Positions 9,449-19,339 of a DNA stretch of 64,000 nt are shown piece after piece (the stretch's first letter is position 1; each line of letters opens with the position of its first letter). Origin of the DNA: Gammaproteobacteria bacterium (GTDB lineage: Bacteria; Pseudomonadota; Gammaproteobacteria; Ga0077536); NCBI GenBank assembly GCA_020849475.1, contig JADLGE010000009.1:124001-188000 (forward strand), read 5' to 3'. Both the position numbers and the translations under genes were made by a program. Under the pieces are notes generated by a model that had not been told where the DNA came from, did no database searches, and saw only the letters and a program-made list of their open reading frames with translations.

Positions 9449-11515
9449 TCACCGCGCCGTGATGCGCACCCTGTTGTCGTGGAAGGCCGCGCCGCCGGTA
9501 GGCGCGCCGGGGTCGGCGCCGGTCAGCGCATTGATGCCGATGCCGTCTTCAAAGGCCGCGTTGGGCCAGATACTTTCCGATACCAGCACGCCGCGCTGCA
9601 GGCCCTCGAACAATTCGGCATGCAGACGCACGCGGCCGCGGCTGTTGCTGAGCTCGACCTTGGCGCCGTCTTCGATGCCGAGCGCGCGCGCATCGTCGGG
9701 ATGCAGCATCACGGTCGGGCGCGACTCGCGACGTCGCGAGGTGGGTGTTTCGGTGAACGTGGAATTCAAGAACTGGCGGGCCGGCGCCGTGACCAGGCGA
9801 AACGGCTGGTCGTCGGTGGCGTTCTCGATGACATCCCAGTGATCGGGCAGGCTCGGCATGGCGCTGGCGCCGCCCGTCGGGCCGAAAGCCGCCGGCGCCG
9901 GCGCCTGCCAGTCAGCGGCGAAGTGATAACGCTTGTCGGCGTGGCCGAAACCATGAATGAAATGCGCTTCCTCGAAGCTTGGCTGCGCGTCTATCCAATG
10001 CCGGGATTCAAGCTCTTCCACGCTGCCCCAGCCCGATTCGCGCAAGGTCCAGTCGACGATGTCGCGCGCGCTCATGTCGAAGCCGCGATGCTCAGCGCCG
10101 ACGCGCTTGGCCAGTGCGCAGATCACTTCGTGGTTGGACCGGCATTCGCCCGGCGGCTCGATGATGCGCGGGCCGAAGTGGATATGCTGCTGGCCACCGC
10201 TCTGGTAGAGGTCATCGTGTTCAAGAAACATGGTGGCCGGCAGCACGATGTCGGCGACCTTGGCGGTCTCGGTCATGAATTGCTCGTGCACGCACACGAA
10301 TAGATCCTCACGCGCGAAGCCGCGATGCACGGTATTCAGATCCGGCGCGACCGACATCGGGTTGGTGTTCTGGATCAGCATGGCGGTGACCGGCGGGCCG
10401 CCGCTCAAGGCCTGCGCGTCGTTCGTCAACACCGCGCCGATGCGCGACTGGTCGAGCAGGCGCACGCTGGGGTCACGCACATCGAGGCCGTCAATCAGCG
10501 TGCGGTTCCAATGGTAGATGGCGCCGTTGTTGAAAAACGTGCCGCCGCCGCGGTGCCGCCAGGCGCCGGTGACCGCCGCGATCGAGGCCGCCGCGTGCAT
10601 GTTGACCGAGCCATTGCGCTGCCGCGCGAAGCCATAGCCCAAGCGGAAGAAGGTGCGCGGCTTGGTGCCGACGAGCCTGGCGAACTGCTCAATCTGCGCC
10701 ACCGGCACGCCGCAGATGGCCTCGGCCCACGCCGGTGTACGGCTGGCGAGATGGGCTTCGAGTTCACGCGGACAATCGGTGTAGCGGTCGAGATAGTCCC
10801 AATCGGCATGACCGTCGCGAAACAGCACGTGCATCACGGCGCACGCCAGGGCGCCGTCGGTGCCGGGTTTCACACACAGGAACAAATCGGCCTGCTTGGC
10901 GGTGGCATTGCGGTAGGTATCGATGACCACCAGCTGCGTGCCGCGCTGCTGGCGCGCGCCGACCGCGTGGCTCATGACGTTGATCTGGGTGGCGGCGGCA
11001 TTGGTGCCCCAGATCACGATCACATCGGACTCCGCCATCTCGCGCGGGTCGACGCCGGCGAGGCGGCCGGTGCCGGCCACATAGCCATTCCACGCGAGCG
11101 TGGTGCAGATGGTCGAGTGCTGGCCGGAATAACGCTTGGCATGGCGCAGGCGATTGATGCCGTCGCGCATCACGAGACCCATGGTGCCGGCATAGAAATA
11201 CGGCCACACCGCCTCGGCGCCGTGGCGCTGTTCGGCGCGCAGGAAAGCCTCGGCCACTTCGTCGAGCGCGGCGTCCCAGCTTATCGGCATGAATTCTCCG
11301 CCGCGCGCGCCGCGGCGCTTCAAGGGCGTCATGAGGCGCGCCGGGTGGTGGATGCGTTCGGCGTAGCGCGTGACCTTGCTGCAGATGACGCCGGCGGTAT
11401 AGCTGTTGTCACGCGCGCCGCGCACGCGGCCGATGGTGCGCGCGTCCAGTTTCTCGACCTCGAGTGCGCAGGTCGAAGGGCAGTCGTGGGGGCAGGCGCT
11501 GTGATGAAATGACAT
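9449..11515 (-). CDS. molybdopterin-dependent oxidoreductase (DMSO reductase family, [4Fe-4S])
   Basis: CPHDCPSTCALEVEKLD cluster motif; VIWGTNAAATQINVMSHAVGARQQRG; C-terminal molybdopterin dinucleotide-binding domain VMLHPDDARALGIEDGAKVELSNSRGRV. Confidence 0.88.
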   Translation of the reverse strand: MSFHHSACPHDCPSTCALEVEKLDARTIGRVRGARDNSYTAGVICSKVTRYAERIHHPARLMTPLKRRGARGGEFMPISWDAALDEVAEAFLRAEQRHGAEAVWPYFYAGTMGLVMRDGINRLRHAKRYSGQHSTICTTLAWNGYVAGTGRLAGVDPREMAESDVIVIWGTNAAATQINVMSHAVGARQQRGTQLVVIDTYRNATAKQADLFLCVKPGTDGALACAVMHVLFRDGHADWDYLDRYTDCPRELEAHLASRTPAWAEAICGVPVAQIEQFARLVGTKPRTFFRLGYGFARQRNGSVNMHAAASIAAVTGAWRHRGGGTFFNNGAIYHWNRTLIDGLDVRDPSVRLLDQSRIGAVLTNDAQALSGGPPVTAMLIQNTNPMSVAPDLNTVHRGFAREDLFVCVHEQFMTETAKVADIVLPATMFLEHDDLYQSGGQQHIHFGPRIIEPPGECRSNHEVICALAKRVGAEHRGFDMSARDIVDWTLRESGWGSVEELESRHWIDAQPSFEEAHFIHGFGHADKRYHFAADWQAPAPAAFGPTGGASAMPSLPDHWDVIENATDDQPFRLVTAPARQFLNSTFTETPTSRRRESRPTVMLHPDDARALGIEDGAKVELSNSRGRVRLHAELFEGLQRGVLVSESIWPNAAFEDGIGINALTGADPGAPTGGAAFHDNRVRITAR

Positions 11516-11668
11516 GGGAAGCTCCGGGAACTTGGTAAGCGCGGCGCGGCATCGTCCGTGGTGATTGAATTCATCCCAACAAGCACGCCGGACCACGGTA
11601 TCCTAGCATCGCCGCACGCGGCGAAGGGGCGTCATCGCGCCACTCAGATGGGGAGACACGACACCGAC

Positions 11669-12499
11669 ATGCACACGCAAACCACGGTCGCGGGCGGCGA
11701 CGGGCTGGCCCTCAACGTCATGGAGTGGGGACGCCGCGACGGCCCGGCGATCGTCTTCATTCACGGCTGGTCGCAGGCCACCCTGTGCTGGCAAAAGCAA
11801 TACGACAGCAGCCTCGCCGAACATTTCAGGCTGATAGCCTTCGACCTGCGTGGCCATGGCATGTCGGCGGCGCCCACCGATCCGGCCTGTTATCAGCAGG
11901 CGCGCCTGTGGGCGGCCGATCTGCGCGCGGTGCTGCGTGGGCTCAGTGTCGAATCGGCGGTGCTGGTGGGCTGGTCCTACGGCAGTTTCGTGATCGGTGA
12001 TTACCTCAATGCCTATGGCGCCGCCGGCATCGCCGGCATCAACCTGGTGGGCGGCGCGGTGCGTTTTGGCGAGCAGGCGCTCGGCGCCTATATCGGCGCC
12101 GGCTTCAGCGAGACCTTCCCGCGCGCCATCTCGCGCGATTTGACGGTCAGCATCGATGCCATGCGCGAATTCATCAACCGCTGCTTCATGATCAAGATGT
12201 CGCGCGAGGACTACGAGCGGGTGCTGTGCTTCAACATGACGGCGCGCCCCGACGTGCGCGCGGCGATGGTGATGCGCGACGACATCGACATGGATGCCGC
12301 GCTGCGCGCCTGGCGCGGGCCGCTGCTGTTGAGCCATGGCCGCAAGGACACCATGACCTTGCCGTCCTGCGCCGAGCTTGCCAGGGAACTGTGCCCGCAG
12401 GCGCACATCTCGTGGTATGACGATGCCGCCCATGGGCCGTTCTTCGAGGCGCCCGAAAAATTCAACCAGGAACTCGCGGCATTCGTGCGCGCGATTTAG
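11669..12499 (+). CDS. alpha/beta hydrolase
   Basis: IVFIHGWSQATLCW, FDLRGHGMS, nucleophile elbow GWSYGS, DDAAHGPFFEAPEKFNQ. Confidence 0.88.
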   Translation: MHTQTTVAGGDGLALNVMEWGRRDGPAIVFIHGWSQATLCWQKQYDSSLAEHFRLIAFDLRGHGMSAAPTDPACYQQARLWAADLRAVLRGLSVESAVLVGWSYGSFVIGDYLNAYGAAGIAGINLVGGAVRFGEQALGAYIGAGFSETFPRAISRDLTVSIDAMREFINRCFMIKMSREDYERVLCFNMTARPDVRAAMVMRDDIDMDAALRAWRGPLLLSHGRKDTMTLPSCAELARELCPQAHISWYDDAAHGPFFEAPEKFNQELAAFVRAI

Positions 12500-12533
12500 C
12501 TTGCCAACCCCCTTCCTACGGAGACAGAGCATC

Positions 12534-13403
12534 ATGAAACTCGACGGCCCCCTGGTCAGCACCGACTGGCTTGCGCAACATCTCAATGAGCCCGGCCTGC
12601 GGCTGTTCGACGCCACCATCTTCCTCAAGCACAAACCCGAAGGCGGCTACATTCCGGACAGCGGTCGCACGCAATGGCAGGCCGAGCATATTCCCGGTGC
12701 GGGCTTTCTCGACGTCTACCAGGAATTGTCCGACACCACCTGCGAGGTGTCTTTCATGATGCCGGCGCCAGCGGATTTCGCCGCCACCATGGCTGGTCAC
12801 GGCGTCAGCGATGACAGCACTGTCGTGCTCTACAACCAGGGTTTCCCGATGTGGGCGACGCGGGTGTGGTGGATGCTGCGCTCGATAGGCTTCGACAACG
12901 TCGCGGTCTTGAACGGCGGCTATGAGAAATGGAAGAAGGAAGGGCGGCCGGTCACGGCCGAGGTCACGCGCCATGCGCCCGGCACCTTGAGCGTGCGGCC
13001 GCGCGCCGACATGTGGGTGGGCAAGGACGCGATGCTGGACGTGGTGGCGGGCAAGGGCCCGGTCACGGTCAACGCACTGGCGCCGGCGGTCTACAGCGGC
13101 GAGAAGAATCAGTATGGCCGCGCTGGTCATCTGCCCGGCACCTATAACGTCTATTACGGCGATTTGCTCGACCCCACCACCGGCGAGTTCCTGCCGCCGG
13201 AGAAACTGCGTCCCTTGTTTGCGCAAAGCAGCGCGCTCGAGAGCGAACGCGTGATTGCCTATTGCGGCGGCGGCATCTCGGCGACTATGGATGCGCTGGC
13301 GATGCTGGTGTGCGGCCAAAGCAAAGTCGCGATTTACGATGGCTCGATGTCGGAGTGGGTGAAGGACGCGTCCCTGCCGCTCAAGCTCGGTAAGGAGCCA
13401 TGA
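12534..13403 (+). CDS. thiosulfate sulfurtransferase (two rhodanese domains)
   Basis: LVSTDWLAQHLNEPGLRLFDAT, GHGVSDDSTVVLYN, catalytic loop VIAYCGGGISAT. Confidence 0.88.
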   Translation: MKLDGPLVSTDWLAQHLNEPGLRLFDATIFLKHKPEGGYIPDSGRTQWQAEHIPGAGFLDVYQELSDTTCEVSFMMPAPADFAATMAGHGVSDDSTVVLYNQGFPMWATRVWWMLRSIGFDNVAVLNGGYEKWKKEGRPVTAEVTRHAPGTLSVRPRADMWVGKDAMLDVVAGKGPVTVNALAPAVYSGEKNQYGRAGHLPGTYNVYYGDLLDPTTGEFLPPEKLRPLFAQSSALESERVIAYCGGGISATMDALAMLVCGQSKVAIYDGSMSEWVKDASLPLKLGKEP

Positions 13404-14209
13404 GTAGCGAACAGCGTGTCAGTTACACCGTCACCGACGGCATTGCCAACATTGCCATGCATCGCGCGCCGGTCAATGCCATCGATCATCCGATGATTGA
13501 AGCCATCCACGCCGCCATGCGCCGCGCCGAGCAGGACGACGAGGTGCGGGTGCTGCTGTTGACCAGCGGCCTGGATGGCATGTTCTGTGGCGGCATGGAT
13601 CTCAAAATGGTGGCGCGCGGCGATGCGCTGGACATGCGTAACTTCCTGTACAAGTTCTACATGGAGACCATGGACATCCAGTACCGCGCGAGCAAGCCCA
13701 GCATCGCGGTGATCAACGGTCCGGCGCGTGGCGCCGGCATGACACTCGCCATCAACTGCGACATGGCGGTGGCCGCCGACGATATCGATCTCGGCTACCC
13801 CGAAGTCGACGTGGGCGTGATTCCGGCCATCCATTACGCGCATCTGCCGCGCCAGGTGAGCCGCGCCAAGGCTTTTGAACTGTTGTTCTGCGGCACGCCT
13901 GTCACCGCGCATGTGGCGGCCGAGCTCGGCATCATCAACTATGCGGTGCCGCGCGCCCATCTCATGGACAAGGCGCTGGAACTGGCGCGCGTATTGGCCG
14001 CCAAGTCGCCGACCATCATGGCCATGGGCCGTCATTCGTTCATGCGCGCCAATGATCTCGACTATCGGCGCAATGTCGAAAACCAGATCGAGACACTCTG
14101 CAATGTGTTTTCCACCGCCGACGGACGCGAAGGTCTGAACGCCTTCGTCGAGAAGCGCAAACCGCGCTGGTCGGGGCCGTGGCGCGGCACGCGTTCGAGC
14201 AATACATGA
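13400..14209 (+). CDS. enoyl-CoA hydratase/isomerase family protein
   Basis: Crotonase fold: GLDGMFCGGMDLKMVARG, INGPARGAGMTLAINCDMAVAAD; ATGA overlap with the upstream rhodanese gene. Confidence 0.88.
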   Translation: MSSEQRVSYTVTDGIANIAMHRAPVNAIDHPMIEAIHAAMRRAEQDDEVRVLLLTSGLDGMFCGGMDLKMVARGDALDMRNFLYKFYMETMDIQYRASKPSIAVINGPARGAGMTLAINCDMAVAADDIDLGYPEVDVGVIPAIHYAHLPRQVSRAKAFELLFCGTPVTAHVAAELGIINYAVPRAHLMDKALELARVLAAKSPTIMAMGRHSFMRANDLDYRRNVENQIETLCNVFSTADGREGLNAFVEKRKPRWSGPWRGTRSSNT

Positions 14210-14224
14210 AGCAAAGGTGTCGCC

Positions 14225-15004
14225 ATGACTGATCCGGTACTGCTCGTCGACAAGGCCGATGGCCTGGCTGTGCTCACGCTCAATCGCCCCGCGCGCTTGA
14301 ATGCCTTGTCGCTGGAATTGCGCCAGGCTTTGTTTGAAACCTTCGCCGCGCTCGAAGCCGACGAGCAGACGCGGGTGGTGATCCTGACCGGCGCCGGGCG
14401 CGCCTTCAGCGCCGGCCTCGATCTCGAGGAACTCGGCAGCGGCGCCGCCATCCATGGCCGCAAGCAGCCGTGGGCGGATACCGGCGCGGCGGTGCGTTCG
14501 TTCAGTGGCCCGGTGATCGGGGCCATCAACGGCGCGGCGGTGACCGGTGGCTTCGAAATCGCGCTCGCTTGCGACATGCTGATTGCGTCCAGCAACGCGC
14601 GCTTTGCCGATACCCACGGTCGCGTCGGTCTGCTGGCAGGCTGGGGCTTGAGCCAGCGCCTGTCACGCATGATCGGGCTGGCGCGCGCCAAGGAGTTGTC
14701 CCTGACCGGCAACTTCCTCGATGCCGCCACGGCCGAGCGCTGGGGCCTGGTCAACCGTGTGGTGGCGCCAGAGGCTTTACTGCCCTCCTGTCGAGAACTC
14801 GCGACTGCGATGCTCGGCGTGGCGCCGGAATTCTTGCCGCGGTACAAGCGCGTCATCGACGAGGGTTATCACATGAATCTTGCCGACGCGATGGCGTACG
14901 AGGCGCGCGAGTCGCGGGCCTGGAACGAGCACGTGAGCGCCGCCTCCCTCGAGGCGCGGCGCGGCGCGATCATGGCGCGCGGTAAACAGCAGGTCAGCGA
15001 TTGA
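14225..15004 (+). CDS. enoyl-CoA hydratase family protein
   Basis: LTLNRPARLNALSLELRQAL, GAGRAFSAGLDLEEL, INGAAVTGGFEIALACDMLIAS. Confidence 0.92.
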   Translation: MTDPVLLVDKADGLAVLTLNRPARLNALSLELRQALFETFAALEADEQTRVVILTGAGRAFSAGLDLEELGSGAAIHGRKQPWADTGAAVRSFSGPVIGAINGAAVTGGFEIALACDMLIASSNARFADTHGRVGLLAGWGLSQRLSRMIGLARAKELSLTGNFLDAATAERWGLVNRVVAPEALLPSCRELATAMLGVAPEFLPRYKRVIDEGYHMNLADAMAYEARESRAWNEHVSAASLEARRGAIMARGKQQVSD

Positions 15005-15623
15005 GCGTCTGACGGTTGCACGCGCGACGATAGGCGGCGAGTAACAGGGACAGCATCGCGGCATTGAGCAGGTGCCAGATGAAATGCGTGCCTGGCGGCC
15101 AGTGCGGGCACAGCATGAGGTCGACGCTGCGCGCCGCCAGCGACAGCAAGAACAGCAGCGCCGCGCCCAGCACATCGGCGCGCGCCCGCATGCGCCAGTG
15201 CACGATGCCGAGCAGCAGCAAGGCCACCGCCGCCGGGCTGTAGGCCAGCGAACCGTTCAGCGGCGCGGACCATTGGCTGGCAATCGTCAGCATGACCACG
15301 TACAGCAACAGGCAGGCAGCGCAGGCGGCCGGCGTGCATCGCGTCACGCGTCGCAAATACAAACCCAGGTAGCAAAGCTGAAACAGCGCGATGGGTATGA
15401 CGTCGAACAGCTGGGTCAGCGGCGTGGCGAAGGCGTGGAACAGAGCGCTGCCGACGCCGATTGCGCCGAGCAGCGCGGCGAGCAGGCGTTGGTCGTGATG
15501 CTTGCCCGCCTGTCGCCAGCCGTGGAACGCTGCGCACAGGAAGGCGAGATTGGTGAGCGTGTTGAGAGGCTCGCCCAGCAGCCCGGGCGCCAGGCGTTCG
15601 CAATAGACACTGACTGCAGACAA
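14994..15623 (-). CDS. polytopic membrane protein of the ceramidase/CREST-like superfamily
   Basis: VGSALFHAFATPLTQLFDVIPI (SxxFH...D) and GTHFIWHLLNA (HxxWH), consistent with CREST metal-ligand motifs; about 7 TMs. Confidence 0.72.
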   Translation of the reverse strand: MSAVSVYCERLAPGLLGEPLNTLTNLAFLCAAFHGWRQAGKHHDQRLLAALLGAIGVGSALFHAFATPLTQLFDVIPIALFQLCYLGLYLRRVTRCTPAACAACLLLYVVMLTIASQWSAPLNGSLAYSPAAVALLLLGIVHWRMRARADVLGAALLFLLSLAARSVDLMLCPHWPPGTHFIWHLLNAAMLSLLLAAYRRACNRQTLNR

Positions 15624-15691
15624 GGCGCGCGGCGCCGTGCGGCGCCGACCCTGTGTTTACGCAGCGTTGCCGGCGGGCCGCGCGGCAGTGC

Positions 15692-16048
15692 TTACTCCGA
15701 AGTTGGCCACACGTCTTCGAGGCTGCGCAGCGCACCGACCGCATTCGGCCAGCCCGCGTAGTGCGCGGCGTGGGTGATCATTTCCACCAGCTTGTCGCGT
15801 GGAATGCCGAGCCGGCGCGCGGCGGCGAAATGAAAACGCTGCTCGGGTTCACGCGCCAAGGCCACCAGGATGGTGCAGGTGACCAGCGAGCGTTCCTCCA
15901 ATGCCAGGGCTTCGCCCTGCCACACATCACCGAACAGATGCTCAAGCGTGTAATTGCGGAATCTCTCGGGAAACCGGTCAAGCGCGGCCGGCGTGGCGGT
16001 CAATCGTTCAAGCAGGGCGCGGCCCTTCGCCGCCTGTTCTTCACTCAT
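15692..16048 (-). CDS. carboxymuconolactone decarboxylase (CMD) family protein
   Basis: MSEEQAAKGRALLERL ... HLFGDVWQGEALALEERSLVTCTILVALAREPE ... HAAHYAGWPNAVGAL. Confidence 0.85.
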   Translation of the reverse strand: MSEEQAAKGRALLERLTATPAALDRFPERFRNYTLEHLFGDVWQGEALALEERSLVTCTILVALAREPEQRFHFAAARRLGIPRDKLVEMITHAAHYAGWPNAVGALRSLEDVWPTSE

Positions 16049-16560
16049 TGTTCGATTCCTCGGCAGTGGACAGACCGCGCGCGTGTCTTCGCAGGCGCTA
16101 CGGGGAGAAATGAAAATCGCCACCCGGCTGCTGGTGGTGTTGCTTGAATTTAAGCACAGCAGCCGGGTAGGCGAGGTGACTGGTCAGCGCCAGGCGCTGG
16201 CATGCGCGACGGACGCGCGCCGATGAAAACAGACAGTAAGATGGGCTTGGCCGGTGAATGACAGCATCCATGTTGCGTGGCGTAGCACGGACCGTTCCTT
16301 GCACCGCGCGGGAGGCGAGCTGCTTTCGCTGGGTGTGCTGGCAATTGAGAAGACGTACGCGCGCAGCGATGGGCAGACAATCTAGCGGTGAAAAATCCCG
16401 CCGGGCGATCATGTCCTGGTGCTCATGCGAAGGCTTAGGTCAGCTCACTGCCAGTCGATATGCCACTAAGGATACGTCAGGATTGACACTTGTGCACTAC
16501 CTGTAGTGGTGCGGGTGGTAAACGAAGCCTGGCCAGGCACGGCGCTCACTGCACTTTGCG

Positions 16561-17037
16561 TCAGCCTTCGGTGGCATGTCGACCCGCTGTCAGTGCTGTC
16601 AGGTAAGCGGCGAATTCGGCGTTCTCGCCGCGCAACAACTGCGGCAGGGCATCGCGAAAATCCGCGCGTGCGCACCATTCGAGCATGTAGTCCTGCCACG
16701 ATTGCCACAGGCGTAATTGCCTTGCGCTCATGTCGGGCTCGTAAAGCAACAGGTAAGCCCGTTCGAACAGCGACACCAGCATGCTGAAGATGATCAGCAT
16801 GCGTTCGCGTTGTTCGGCGCTCAAGGAGGGCGTCTGTTCGCTGGAAAACAGGCGCAGTTCGGAATGTTCGAGGGCAGTCTTCAGAAAATCCTGGTAGTTG
16901 TCCGACAGCAGTTGATAGACGGCTTCTTCTTCGTTGTCGCGCTCTTTACGCTGTTCATAGACGAACACCGCGATGGCGAGGGGCAGACCCACCACCGTTA
17001 CCACGTAGCTCAGCAGTTCCCAGGTTTCGAGATTCAT
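16561..17037 (-). CDS. hypothetical membrane-anchored protein (single N-terminal TM)
   Basis: MNLETWELLSYVVTVVGLPLAIAVFVYEQRKERDNEEE followed by a helical cytosolic domain. Confidence 0.65.
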   Translation of the reverse strand: MNLETWELLSYVVTVVGLPLAIAVFVYEQRKERDNEEEAVYQLLSDNYQDFLKTALEHSELRLFSSEQTPSLSAEQRERMLIIFSMLVSLFERAYLLLYEPDMSARQLRLWQSWQDYMLEWCARADFRDALPQLLRGENAEFAAYLTALTAGRHATEG

Positions 17038-17071
17038 GGCGCGCCCAATCAGTGGAACATCCAAAGATTGT

Positions 17072-17093
17072 AGGTGCGATTTCAATCGCACCT
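17072..17093. repeat. family A palindrome: AGGTGCGAT-TTCA-ATCGCACCT
   Basis: Direct reading; 9-bp stem, TTCA loop. Confidence 0.85.
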
Positions 17094-17107
17094 GCCAAGG
17101 CTGTGCG

Positions 17108-19123
17108 TCAGGCGCGTGCCACGCGCACCAGGGTTGAATGCACGCTGGTGCTGGCGCCCATGTCGGCGGCGCGCGCTGGATGAATGAAATTGACGTTCAT
17201 GTGACTGCCTTCCAACGACGGCCAGCGTCCCTTGTAGGACAACACCGTGCCGGGCAGCACGCTTTCATCGAGCCTCGCCACCAGGCGCAACTCGCCGGTG
17301 TCGTTGCCGACCGTCACCGTTGCGCCTTCGCGCACACCGATGCACACGGCATCGCTGGGGTTGAGATGCAGCGCCGCCGGCCCGCTGCGCGCGATGATAT
17401 GCGGGTCGTTGGCATAGGAATCGTTCATGAGCCATTTCGAGGCCGGCGTCAGCAGTCGGAAAAATCCATCAGGCGGCGGCGTATCGGCCCATGGCCGCGG
17501 CGCGCGTGGCAGGCCCATGGCCTGCGCCTGTTCGGACGCTATCTCGATGCGGCCGCTGGGGGTGTCGAACTTGTGGTCCGTGTACCAGACCACCGGTTCG
17601 TCGCCCACGGTGAAATGCCCGCGGCGCTTCAATTCGTCAAAGTCATAACCGAGCTGCATCTGCGCCATCATGGTATCGATGAGCGCGCGGTCGCTTTCAA
17701 ACAAGGCCGGCTCATCGAGATTCAAGGCGCGTGCCAGGCGACGGAATATTTCCGCGTTGGGCAGGGCGTCGCCGAGCGGTTCACTGACCTTGGCCTGCGC
17801 GCCCATGGTCAGGTGGAAGTAGCTGAACGTGAGATCGTCATATTCCAGAAAGCTTGCCGCCGGCAGGATGATGTCGGCATGGCGGGCGCTGTCGGTCATG
17901 AACAGGTCCGACACCACCATGAAAAGGTCTTTGCGGTTGAGCGCCGCGCGCAGGCGGGTCTGCTCCGGGGCGGAGGCCAGCGGATTGGTATTCCACGAGA
18001 AGAACACCTTGAACTCCGGGGCTTCGAGGCGCGCGGCGAGTTCCATATGACTGACTTTCGGCGACTCGCCGCGCGCGAGTTGCGCGCCGCCCAGCCAGCC
18101 GAGATCGACGCCGGTGAACAGCGGCGTGACATTCAGATAATAGAAACCGGCGCCAGGCTTGCCGACATTGCCCGTCAAGGCTGGCAGCAGGCCGATGGCG
18201 CGCATGATGTTGCCGCCGGTGGCCTGCCGTTGCAGGCCCTGGCCGCACCATAGCAAGGACGGGCCCGCGCCATACAACTCGGCGGCGGCGATGATGTCTG
18301 CCGCGGGGACGCCGGTTTGCGCCTCGCCCCACGCCGGCGTGGCGCACTCGATGTCGAGCTCGATGTCGTCGATGCCGATGGTGTGATTGGCGATGAAGGC
18401 GTCATCGAAGCGACCATTGCGCTTGAGGCAATGCAGCAGGCTGAAGGCCAGCGCCGCGTCGGTGCCGGGGCGTGGCTGCAGATGCAGATCGGCGGCCGCG
18501 GCGGTCTCGGTGCGCAGCGGGTCGACCACCACCACCTTGGCAGGCGTTTCGGCGAGCCAGTGCTCGTGCGCGTGGGGCGCCGAGTGTGAGGGATTGGCGC
18601 CCCACACCAGGATGCAACGGGCATCGCGCGCGGTGCGCGGGTCGAAGCCTTGAATGGAGCTGCCGTAGAGCAGCGTCCAGGCGCTATGGCCGGCGGCATT
18701 GCAGATGCTGTCCGGGTCGACTTCCGAGGCGCCGAGATGATTGAACAGCCGGTTCGGAAACAGATAGCCAATCAGCGACAGCGTGCCTGAATAGTGGGTG
18801 TGCAGGATGGATTGCGGGCCGTGCTCGGTGATGGCGGCACCCATGCGCGAGGCGACGGTCGCGAGCGCTTCGTCCCACGAAATGCGCACGAAATCATTGC
18901 TGCCTTTGCGCCCGACACGCTTGAGCGGAAATTGCAGGCGCGCGTTGCCGTCCTGCCATACGCCGTTGTAGGCCACTGCGCACTTGCTGCACAGCTTGCC
19001 GCGCGACACCGGGTGATCGGGATCGCCCAGCACGCGGTAGCGTCCATGCTCGCGCTTCTCCACCACGATGCCGCAGCCGTCATAGCAATCCCGCGGACAA
19101 TTGGTCTTGATGAACTCGCTCAT
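17108..19123 (-). CDS. molybdopterin-dependent oxidoreductase (DMSO reductase family, [4Fe-4S])
   Basis: CPRDCYDGCGIVVEK and GKLCSKCAVAYNGVW; LVWGANPSHSAPHAHEHW; C-terminal molybdopterin dinucleotide-binding domain. Confidence 0.9.
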   Translation of the reverse strand: MSEFIKTNCPRDCYDGCGIVVEKREHGRYRVLGDPDHPVSRGKLCSKCAVAYNGVWQDGNARLQFPLKRVGRKGSNDFVRISWDEALATVASRMGAAITEHGPQSILHTHYSGTLSLIGYLFPNRLFNHLGASEVDPDSICNAAGHSAWTLLYGSSIQGFDPRTARDARCILVWGANPSHSAPHAHEHWLAETPAKVVVVDPLRTETAAAADLHLQPRPGTDAALAFSLLHCLKRNGRFDDAFIANHTIGIDDIELDIECATPAWGEAQTGVPAADIIAAAELYGAGPSLLWCGQGLQRQATGGNIMRAIGLLPALTGNVGKPGAGFYYLNVTPLFTGVDLGWLGGAQLARGESPKVSHMELAARLEAPEFKVFFSWNTNPLASAPEQTRLRAALNRKDLFMVVSDLFMTDSARHADIILPAASFLEYDDLTFSYFHLTMGAQAKVSEPLGDALPNAEIFRRLARALNLDEPALFESDRALIDTMMAQMQLGYDFDELKRRGHFTVGDEPVVWYTDHKFDTPSGRIEIASEQAQAMGLPRAPRPWADTPPPDGFFRLLTPASKWLMNDSYANDPHIIARSGPAALHLNPSDAVCIGVREGATVTVGNDTGELRLVARLDESVLPGTVLSYKGRWPSLEGSHMNVNFIHPARAADMGASTSVHSTLVRVARA

Positions 19124-19339
19124 GGCCGGCCTCCCCAGGCATCACAACTCTCGGCATGTAAGCACAGGGCGCGGGCCAGCGGCAATTACGCCCAGGCACT
19201 TGCCGAAGGGGTTGACTTGGCCGGTGCCGGGGTGGAATAAGGACGGGGCTGTCGCACGGTTCTGCGTCGCCGCTGGGTTCATTCGCAGCGGCCCGTGAGG
19301 TCAGGCAGGGAATCGAAATAAATCGAAGGAGGAGGGATC

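Noticed and set aside
10325-11512. 395-aa plus-strand ORF antisense to the first molybdoenzyme
   Set aside because: The sense strand has [4Fe-4S] and molybdopterin motifs; the antisense product has none.
13334-14617. 427-aa minus-strand ORF antisense to the crotonase genes
   Set aside because: Shadow ORF of high-GC coding sequence with no recognisable domain.
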